This document shows positions 10,601-19,890 of a stretch of DNA of 64,000 nucleotides, piece by piece. Positions within the stretch are counted from its first letter, which is position 1. Every line of letters starts with the position of its first letter. Source of the stretch: Alviniconcha marisindica (taxonomy: Eukaryota > Mollusca > Gastropoda > Provannidae); NCBI GenBank assembly GCA_018857735.1, contig JABMCL010002109.1:1176001-1240000 (forward strand), given 5' to 3'. The notes beneath the pieces were generated by a model that worked only from the letters and a program-made list of their open reading frames with translations, was not told the origin of the DNA and ran no database searches. Both the position numbers and the translations under genes were made by a program.

Positions 10601-13600
10601 TGCATACATTTCTAATGCACTGAACCCTTCTATGATACATGTGTGAGGCTCACAGTGCTGTACATGAGACATTACAACAATATGCAACCTTATTTAACAA
10701 TGGTCAATGCATTACATATCTCACTCTGTCCCTCACTCTCCCCAACATCCACAAACATACAATCTCACTTCCCTCTCTCCCACTCTCCCCACCCACAACC
10801 AATAATCACCAGTTAGCCAGTGAAGACATCATCAGCACTAAAAAACAAATAAAACAAAAACTGATGCTAAACTGCACACATCTTTTGTACTAATTCAAGT
10901 AATTGTAGAGACCTAGAAGACAAGTAGCAGGCCTTACAAACTCTGGCTAAGTTATAAGTAATAAAACAAATGATGAAGATGAAAATAAAAATGTACCAAA
11001 ACCAGATCAGATCAACACATGAATGATAATTAGTGAGCAGTACACACCATATCATTTTCCATATCTTTTAACATCTTGGCAATCAGGTCATTGTTGATGA
11101 CAACTGGTGTTTTCTCAGCCTCGGCAGCAGTGGTAGTTTCAGCTGCAGTTGGAGTGGATGAGTCTGAATGCTGCAGGCGAAGTGTAGAACATGCCAGTGG
11201 CAGTCGGCTCCATTGTGGGCAAAGTACTGTAACAATAATGAGCCTGTTAATAATAATAATGAATACTTAGAGTGTCTAACCCACGGAGGCCCTAAGCGCT
11301 TACACATTCTTTACAAGTACGTATTGTTAAAATTCAACGCATACAACATGAATGCACACACACACACAGACCCCCCCCCCCCCCCCACACACACACACAA
11401 GGTTGCATAATAAATGTTATACCAAATGGAAGTTGCTTCTTGACAATAGTGACATAGAAATATCAAACTTTTACAGTAGTAGTGTTTAAACCTTTGCATT
11501 GTTCCAGTTGTTTAACGTTCTTTTGGTTACATTGCTCCGACTGTCTGGAACTTGCTGCTAGCCGACCTGAGAGCTTCTCCCTCCCTCCCAACTTTCAAAG
11601 TTAACCTAAAAACGCATTTCTTCCGCCAAGCCTTCTGACTGATTTGTACATGCCAACCGCTGTTTCATATTCGTGTGTGTGTGTGTGTGTGTGTGTGTGC
11701 ATGCGTGTGTGCATGTGTGTCAGTTGGGGGCGGGGGTGGGGACTGGGAGAGATGGAATTAAGGGTAGGTAGTAATATAATGATTCATTTTCTTTATATAT
11801 TGCTGTTTTTCATATGGCACATGTACTTGTATATTATACATTGTTGTCATAATTATATGTATTATGTTTGTGAAACTTAGAAAATGTTGGAGAATGTAAA
11901 GCGCAGTGAGTTTGGGTACACCAGAGAATACCGCTATACAAAAGTTATCTATTATTATTATTATTATTAATGTGGTGTCAGTGGTGATGTTTGTACTAGC
12001 TGTAATGTGTATGTGTGCACTTAGAATAGTCTCTATGGACAATATTTTGCACTTTGCAAATACTTAATTATTAAAATTATTATTTATAGTGTACATGATG
12101 TCTATTAGTATTACAGCATCAGTTTTTAATGCGTGTCATTTTTACAATTACTGTGTTTTTTGTCTCTGATGCGAGCATAAGTTTTGTTGAAGAAATGAAA
12201 GTATAGCAGATCAGGCCAGATTGCAGAATGTGTTTGTCAGCATTTTGCTGCCTTGGCACTTTTGCAACACTGATCAATACATTAATCAGAGGTGTTGCTG
12301 GGGTCAAGGGAAGTAAGTGAGCTTATCAAAAAGCCATGTGTGCTCCCAAGGAAGAGAGAGAAAAAAAAGGGGTGGGGGAGGGGTGGAGGGATCGAACTGG
12401 AGATAGGCTTGTCATGGCTCCATTCTGTAAGCCAGTTTGGCCTAGCAGTAAGGCGTTAGGCTGGTAAGCAGAGGGACCTCGGTGCAAATCTGCTTCGGCT
12501 CTCCTTTCTCTTCAAAGGTTGTGGTCTGTGGACATTGTCTTGTGACTTTGTTTCTCACAATTAATGAAACATTAAAATCACTGCCCATCTTAATGCAGGA
12601 GTCATTCTATAATCTACCTCTTCCCCCACCTCCATAACCCCATCCCTCCCTTCTCTCTGTCCCTAATAAGTCTTATGGTTTCTGTGGATGTTAAGCACCA
12701 TGTTCACTTACTTAGATGCTCTGTGTCCATCAGTGTCACACCATAATAGTTACTGATACAGTGATAGCACAGGTGAATCGAGAATCAGCACTCATTTTAG
12801 AATTCCCATTTTGAGCAGCTCAACTCTGGAACTGACATTAATTACTGATAAGCAGATTTCAACTTCCCCTCCTTCTTCTTTCAGTACTGTCCACCCTCAT
12901 CCTTTTGAAGATTTTTACACTTTGCTCGGAACATGTCACATGGTATACATGCATGTATTAATCAGTATTGCAAAGGTGCCGATTAAAGTTGCAAAACACT
13001 CGTGAAATCCAGAGATGTTTGGCCCGAATGCTGTTCGAATTCCTAAAGCCCATTCTTAATTGGGCAAATGTTTGTTTGTGAACCTAGTTGGAAGTATTCG
13101 GTGAACCTAGTTGGTTCTTAATTGGGCGAACTTTCTTTGCAAACCTAGTTGGGAGTATTCATCGAACTGCGATGAAGCTATATTCAGGGTCCAAAAAGCT
13201 TCGCTCAACATGTTCTGGGAACATTCGCCTTATTTGGGAGAGATGGAATTAAGGGTAGGTAGTAATATAATGATTTTTTTTCCTTTATATATTGCTGCTT
13301 CTCATATGGCACATGTACTTGTATATATTATACATTGTTAGTTGTCATAATTATATGTATTATGTTTGTGAAACTTACAAAATGTTGGAGAATGTTGTAA
13401 AGCACAGTGAGTTTGGGTACACCAGAGAATAGCGCTATACAAAAGTTATCATTATTATTATTATTTATTATTATTCAATGAACATTGCCTCTGATTGGCT
13501 GAGAGCAGAGCTCTCCTGTGGATGTGGAAGAAATAAAGATAAAAATTGATGACAGTGTCGCTAGGTTTTTCACTCACTTTGGAGAGAATTTGTTTATTTG

Positions 13601-14239
13601 TTGACTTGTGGGAGGCGCAGCCTTGTCTCGGGACCCAGAATGAGATAGTAGTTGAATTACCCTGTGAGGGATGATTAAAGTATATTGACTTGACTTGACT
13701 TGACTTTGGCCTACATTTTTGATCATGCTGTCTGCTGCGCGTCTGCCGCAAGTTCGGGCCGAAGCTTGCATCTCATTACAAGCCAGCTGAGAACGAAGTA
13801 AAGTTCGTCGAACTGTCCGAACCATGTTCGGCGAACTAAAAGTTCAATTAAGAAACGAATCACAGTTCGTCGAACTGTCCGAAGTATGTTCGGCGAACAA
13901 ACATTTGCCCAGTTAAGAACGGACTTAACGTTTACCCGTTTTGAAATGCTAAAATTGTTAAAAAGGATTTTTTTTTAGAGGTATGATGATTGTGACCGCT
14001 CAAAGAACTGGGCCACTTTCACTATGGCCGTATAGGACATTAGCAGACAGACATGACCAGCGCTTAAACAAGGAAAAACCGGAGGATTTATCTCACACAA
14101 GGCACATGAGTCGTGGCCTGTGTAATTGTGAAAATTCTTGATACTTTTTTGTACCTGTTGGTCGAGTTTCTCTCACAATTCGGCTGTAAACAAGAACTTT
14201 GCTGCCGATTGACCGCAAAAGGTGACAGGGGGCCGCCAT
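7631..14239 (-). CDS. MRPS18C: Mitochondrial small-subunit ribosomal protein bS18m (MRPS18C)
   Basis: A component of the mitochondrial ribosome small subunit, made in the cytosol and imported. Exons in transcript order are 14239-14155, 11226-11048, 10224-10141, 8675-8549 and 7710-7631. They total 555 nt, giving 184 aa, and every junction is in phase. Residues 1 to about 88 start [10 protein letters not shown], are rich in Arg/Ser/Thr, and look like a mitochondrial presequence plus variable region. The conserved bS18 core follows: RCILCKYN (C104, C107), then [19 protein letters not shown] and GLC (C141), then [13 protein letters not shown] and a tail [13 protein letters not shown] recall the human protein as about 142 aa, so this one is longer at the N terminus. 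It is divergent from ELMOD3 and convergent with the first gene. The ATG sits in CATGGCGGCC, a YY1-like context common in such genes. MRPS18A and MRPS18B paralogues were considered, but the GFMP...YLKDP tail fits 18C. Confidence 0.93.
7880..8440. repeat. Degenerate tandem repeat in MRPS18C intron 4
   Basis: About nine irregular units of 45-60 bp share 'accacccctcttttaagacc', 'TCTCTCTGAAATTTGCAA' and 'TTGTAAGTGAAC'. Same family as 1,535-1,800. It fills most of the intron between the last two MRPS18C exons and ends about 100 bases from exon 4. Confidence 0.8.
8676..10140. other. MRPS18C intron 3, no further gene seen
   Basis: Non-coding sequence with a (TA)n run near 9582-9603, a C tract near 9609-9630 and a G-rich stretch near 9700-9742. 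No tRNA, conserved ORF or recognisable mobile element was found. Confidence 0.6.
11528..11638 (+). pseudogene. LINE reverse-transcriptase C-terminal relic
   Basis: An open frame ending at TGA 11636-11638 reads [17 protein letters not shown]...[14 protein letters not shown]. This matches the usual C-terminal end of ORF2 in CR1/L2-type non-LTR retrotransposons (pattern PxxWNxLPxxLR...FKxxLKTxLF). Only the last 36 residues remain, so it is a 5'-truncated dead copy in MRPS18C intron 1. Recognition is by pattern from memory. Confidence 0.72.
11639..11968 (+). mobile_element. 3' end of a CR1/L2-like LINE with (ATT)n tail
   Basis: It follows the LINE relic directly. It includes (GT)n near 11675-11699, then 'GGGAGAGATGGAATTAAGGG' and 'GAGTTTGGGTACACCAGAGA', and ends 'GCTATACAAAAGTTAT' before (ATT)n. 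A second copy of the last 250 bases lies at 13,222-13,480, and SINE family A ends with the same 'gcgctatacaaaag' tail. Confidence 0.75.
12428..12712 (+). mobile_element. tRNA-derived SINE, family C
   Basis: The head 'GCCAGTTTGGCCTAGCAGTA' continues to 'GGCGTTAGGCTGGTAAGC' and has a degenerate B-box 'ggtgcaaatctg'. The body contains 'GTGGACATTGTCTTGTGAC', and the end is 'TTTCTGTGGATGTTAAGCAC'. It aligns across its length with 63,655-63,962 (plus) and 38,017-38,322 (minus). It lies in MRPS18C intron 1. Confidence 0.8.
13046..13926. mobile_element. 881-bp element with about 38-bp terminal inverted repeats
   Basis: The left end 'AAGCCCATTCTTAATTGGGC' continues with AAATGTTTGTTTG. The right end is the near-perfect reverse complement, ending 'GCCCAGTTAAGAACGGACTT'. 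Inside are a LINE 3' end (13,222-13,480), a second retroelement tail with (TTGAC)n (about 13,650-13,705), and two tandem copies of 'AGTTCGTCGAACTGTCCGAA' with 'atgttcggcgaac' near 13,800-13,900. No transposase frame is present, so it is non-autonomous. Target-site duplication is not clear. Confidence 0.72.
13222..13480 (+). mobile_element. Second copy of LINE 3' end, nested
   Basis: Nearly identical to 11,745-11,968, from 'GGGAGAGATGGAATTAAGGG' to 'AGCGCTATACAAAAGTTATC' and an ATT microsatellite. It lies inside the inverted-repeat element 13,046-13,926, so it inserted later or was captured. Confidence 0.75.
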
Positions 14240-14828
14240 GATGTTCCTTTTCTGCGGTTCAGTTACGCAAATTTCCATTTCGTGGAAGAAAATAATTACG
14301 GTACATGACGCATTACTACTGCCATATAAAAGGAAAATACGTAATTTTAATCTCCGAAATATTGTTAATTCAATTTCCATTTATAGTCAATATTACTTTT
14401 GTTGCGTGTCTGTTTTGTTTAGATATGTCGGAACATGGAATTCCAAAAACAATGTGTTTAAGGTTTTTTTGCGTGTGTCTGCACTCCTGGTCACCTTACG
14501 AAAGGCCTACACAGGCGTGTTCGCAGTTGGAGAAAATGGAAAGTTACACGTAAAACAAGACACTAAATGCGAGCAAATTGCACAATGCCTGTTTTGCACA
14601 GTATTTCCTCTCTTGTTTTGAAAGCTGCACCAACAAGTTAAACAACGCGGCCAGAGCCCTAGAGGAGTCTTCCATTTTTTATTGATCCTGTGGATTATTT
14701 GAAGGCCTGTCCGGACAGCTCACAAGCAAAGGGGTGGATTCTTTGGATTCTAGGACAGCGACTGTTCAAAATAATTTCTCTCACTTGGAATTAAATAGCC
14801 TACATGTTGAACTTGCTGCACTGAAAAC
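14240..14828. promoter_or_regulatory. Divergent promoter between MRPS18C and ELMOD3
   Basis: 589 bp separate the two start codons. The region has no TATA box at a convincing position. CATGGCGGCC overlaps the MRPS18C start. The ELMOD3 start context is AAAACATGG, with A at -3 and G at +4. A 127-aa frame at 14,238-14,621 on the plus strand lies opposite the MRPS18C first exon and shows no family resemblance. It is treated as chance, probably 5' untranslated sequence. Confidence 0.65.
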
Positions 14829-17016
14829 ATGGAGCCCCCTGCAGAAATTGCATGCCCAGATAACTTTGAAGTCCAGATTTCAGATGTCATTCAGATTTCA
14901 GACAGTGTCACTGAACCTAAAAGCTCAGGAGATGTTGGATTTGGAAACAAAGTCAATTCAACCGGAAACGGAACAACTGAAGTGCATGGTGCAGCTATTT
15001 TGCAAGCTTCCTTGTCTGATGTTGTTTTGTCACAGTCTTTGCAGTCTACAGAGAGAAGCATTGACTTTGGAGAGGCAGATGAAAGTGTTGGTGAAAAGTT
15101 CGTGGACCATTTTGACAGTGTTGTTATGGATGGAACTATCAATCCAGAAAATGGTGTGAGCTTACCAGAAAAGAATGCATGTCAGGAGGAAGAGGTGAGG
15201 GTGAACATGTTTTAATAAATGTTATATTTTTATCAGGTGTCTTGAAGAAGTTGAACTGAAGAAGAAAATGTGATGGGAGTTAAACAACTTGTGAGAGACT
15301 TGTCACCAACTTTGCAGTGTAGGTCAGTAGGAAACAGAAACCTTTTCGACCTGGGTCATTTTGTAAATTTTTGTTGTTGTTTTTAGGCAGTTGTAGTATG
15401 ATTTGATCTTTTTCTTACTTGCAGCAAACTGCTGTAAACATGAAAATGGAAACCATTGAAAGTCATGAATAGTTCTAAACAGGGTGGGAAAGGATCTGTT
15501 TATAAATGCTTGAATAATATTTCTAACTCAGTTTGTTTTGTTCTTACTTTCAGTTTTCCGATATCAGCAAGGAGCCAAATGTCACCCCCCTAGAACCTGA
15601 GTTGGGCTCGGCGCTTGCAGCATCAGCAGCCACAGCTCAGCCCCTTCCAGCAGAACCTGTGCCAGACTCCCAGGTGAATGAGAAGCCAGCAGAGTACAAT
15701 GCTGATTTTGAGGATGCTGTGGATCCTCCTTTGCTCACCTCAACACTCAAAACGGATGTGAAGGACTCGGATGATGAGTTTGACTTTGATTTGCCTGCCG
15801 CCAAAGCGGATAACGGGAAGACCGTGAGATTCTCTGGGGGAGGTGACAGCGAGGAGCAGGGGAAAGAGGCTCCGGTGCCGCAGGGGGACCATCATCATGG
15901 AGAGGCGGATGAACTGAAGACGAGTGATGTATCCGGACAGCCTGGCACTGTGGCTGCTACAGCTGTTCCTGGCGTGCAGGACAGCGTTGATGTGAAACAG
16001 GCAGTACCAGAAGTGAAGATTCAGCCTGCTACTCCAGAACCAGAGGACATCCAACTGGATCAGGTAATAACTCAAATAAAGAGCTAAGCATGAAGCTGTT
16101 AAGAATGTAAGCATACGCATAGATTTGTAATATTATAAGTTGTAACATGCATAAGTACACACGTATCATGCAGTCTATTACCCAACACAGAACAACAACA
16201 AAAAGTACAAAAGACATAATATATGTTACCAACTTCATTTGATATTAGGATAAAATAGAAACAGACAATTCCCTATGCTTAAATTATAATTCATAACGAC
16301 ACATTGTTGCCATAACTGCATAAGTGTGCAGTTTTATATAGCGTAATACTAATACTGTGATACCATGTATTTTGATTTGTAAAACAATGGCAACAACAAC
16401 AGCAACAACAAAATCATGTCATTTTGAAAATTAAAATTAATGGTGTTTGTGCATTAGGATGCAGAGCAGAAAGGAGACAGAAGCCACATCATCACAAGTT
16501 CAGCTGCTGATTGGGACAATGTAGAGACAGTGGAAGCAGGTATGTGGTGCTTGTGTGCAAGTGCACTACCAGAAATATTGTATTGTGTGTGCATTGTCAT
16601 TTTTTTTTTTTTAAGTCATTTACTTTTACTTTTAGGTTGAAGTGTAAAAAAAAACACAAGCAAGTAATTATTTCTTGAGGCTTTGTATAAAGATCTGGAA
16701 GACCTGTTTAAGTAAATCTGACAGAGAGAAAAAAGAGAAGAAAAAAAGTCATTTAGACGACCTAAGTTGTTTCTGTAAAGAGAGAGATGCCCCAGATGAC
16801 ATTGACAGCACAAAATCTAGTTATATGACTTGATTGAAAACATTATCTTTGACCCTTAGAACCTTACCACTGAACAACGTAGGGATCAGAGCGAGTAGTC
16901 TAATACAGTCATTAATGGTAGTAGTTTGCGTAGTGGAAGAACCCTATACTCTCTGGAGCCTGCAAAACAGGTCTACTACTGATAAAACATTAGGCTTGAG
17001 CTAATTGAGAAAATTT

Positions 17017-17059
<43 letters not shown>

Positions 17060-18027
17060 TGTGCATGCACACGCACGCATACACACACACACACACATTA
17101 CATAATACATTGTTTGTTACTCTTGTTTCACTCTCTTTTGACCCTGTGAGTGTGACCCTGTGTCAAGAGAGAGAGTTAGTAATTATATTTTAATGTCCTG
17201 TGATTGTGTCAACCACACTATGTGGTTGACAGGATATTATAATTACTCTCTCACTCTCACCCTCTCTCTCTCGTGCTTATTTGTGTTTGTAGTATAGCAA
17301 GCACTGGCTGTTAGCTTGGTTCAAATGGACCTAACATTTCTATCCTTAAGTATTAAAGTTTTTGAGTTCAATCTCTTTCTCTCTTTCTCCCCCCTCAACC
17401 CCCCTCCACTCCCCCCCCCCCCCCGCCCCCCCCCCCTCGCCCCCCCCCCCCCCCCCCCCCCCGCCCCCCCCCCCCCCTCCCGCCCCCCCTCGGTAGTCGT
17501 AGACTGCTTCACCTTATTGATACTAATTACATAATAGTCATACCAGCAGCTATTCACCTAACACAGGTAGGGACAGACATGGCAGAGCACACGCTACCAT
17601 GTTTATGCACTCACTGGCTGTGGCAGGCACTACTGGTTACCGTATAATACACCTGTACTCTGTAAAAATGTATAATTACCCACTAATTGCTGTCTTCATG
17701 GAATTGTACTGTGCACTTGATACATGTATACTATAGCATGGTGAACCAGAGCACTGCCAGCTAGTAATCTGATATCATGCTTAGGTATTATACATATATG
17801 TGGGATATTTTTGTTTTGAGAAACTGTGAGGTTTTTGTGTTGCAGGCTTTGGTGAAGCTTCAACAGGGGAAGGTAAGGCTGACAGAGGTGTAGAACACGG
17901 GCTGTTTTTGCTTTTGTTTGTTTCATGTTTTGTTGTTGCTGTGTGTGTGTGTGTGTGTGTGTGTGTGGGGGGGGGGGGGGGATGTGTCACAAGTGCTCTT
18001 TGTGTGTGTATCTGTGCATGTATACAC

Positions 18028-18091
<64 letters not shown>

Positions 18092-19853
18092 TTTGAAGGC
18101 TGAAAAATTATTGTTTGTGTATGTGAGTTTTTTTTTTTTTTAACTGCACTGTTCTTTATCAATACATTATGATTAAGACAAATATTTTAATGTAAACGTT
18201 TGATTGGGTTTGTTTGTGTGTCTGCGTCTTTTTGTGTTATGTTGTTGTAAATAGCTGATTTAAAAAACAAAACATGTATGACACATTTTCCCCCTACCAT
18301 TTATTAATCGGTTTCTGTATCGCCATTGTGTGATTTATCATTATATAGCAATCATGAGTTTAATAAATCATACATTTACTTTGGTCTGTTTATGTTAACC
18401 CCTTCACTTCCCCAGCCTTTTAAATTTCCAGGCTGAAAGATGCATGGATGCACCTGCGAACAGTATCTTTTCTGGTCCTATAACATATATATATATATTT
18501 TCAGTGCTGTGCATCTTGATGGGAATCCTTTCATATACCAGTCCGAAAAATCAAATAAAAAGGCTAAAGGGTTTCAGGTTTTGCTCTTTTATTGGTTGTT
18601 TTCAAGTAACACCATGGCAGTGAAAGGGGTTTATTATGAAGACAGTATTGTCACTGTGTATTGTGCCCAAATGCTTCCTGCTTGTTTTTTTGCATTTCTG
18701 CAGCAGAGCTTATGAGCAGCGCGCCGCCTCTGCAGGTTTTCTCTGAGATTTGGCAACATTTCCGTAGCATGGACCACACTGCTGTGAAGGTGAGAAGAGA
18801 GAGGGAAAAACCTGCAGTATAGAACACTGTGCCTAATTGTGTTGTCCTCATGTACATCACACATAAACTGCAGGTGTTCTGTTTGTACAGTGATGGATCA
18901 TGTCGGCAAAGCTCCTTTTGATGACAGTTTTGAAGTTATTGTTTCTTTGCCGGGAATGGAGTTTGGCATGTGTTTGATTGTGTGAGCCATTGATGTCACA
19001 ATGATCCCTCTGTGCAAAAGTGAATGGAGTTTGGCATGTGTTTGATGGTGTGTGCCATTGATATCACAATGATCCCTCTGTGCAAAAGTGAATGGAGTGT
19101 GGAATGTGTTTGATGGTGTGTGCCATTGATATCACAATGATCCCTCTGTGCAAAAGTGAATGGAGTATGGAATGTGTTTGATGGTGTGAGCCATTGATAT
19201 CACAATGATCCCTCTGTGCAAAAGCGAATGGAGTGTGGAATGTGTTTGATGGTGTGAGCCATTGATGGCACAATGATCCTTCTGTGCAAAAGTGAATGGA
19301 GTGTGGAATGTGTTTGATGGTGTGAGCCATTGATGGCACAATGATCCCTCTGTGCAAAAGTTTTTATTTTTTATGAACTGCATTCTGCTGCTTCTGTCAC
19401 TGTGGTTTTGTTTTTCTTTCAGTTTCATATCTTGAGAATGTATGGTGTTAAGAAATAACAATCATAATAACAATAATGATTGTTATTTCTTCACTACAAA
19501 TCATAAAAGTGATTGTTATTTCTTCAGTGCAAATCCTTAAAAGCTCTTAACACTTTGCAGGATGAAGTGGGAGGCGGTGAAAATACACAAGCTATCACTG
19601 TATTACACATAGACATTTCACCTACTCTCCCTCCCCCCCCCCCCCCCCCCCCCCCAACATACATGCACGCATACACACACACGTGCATGTGCATGCACAC
19701 ACACATACACACACATGTGCACGTGTATGCACACACACACACATGTGCGCGTGTATGCACACACTCACACATGTGCGCATGTATGCACACACACACACAC
19801 ACACATGTGTGTGTGTATGCACACACACACACACACACACGTGCGCGTGTATG

Positions 19854-19890
<37 letters not shown>

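Noticed and set aside
14238..14621. 127-aa plus-strand frame with a good-looking start
   Set aside because: The start lies opposite the MRPS18C ATG (GGCCGCCATG is its reverse complement), the product resembles no family, and ELMOD3 has a better start downstream.
19064..19461. About 100-aa minus-strand frames [19 protein letters not shown]
   Set aside because: Repeat unit of the 18,950-19,362 minisatellite; no start or splice context.
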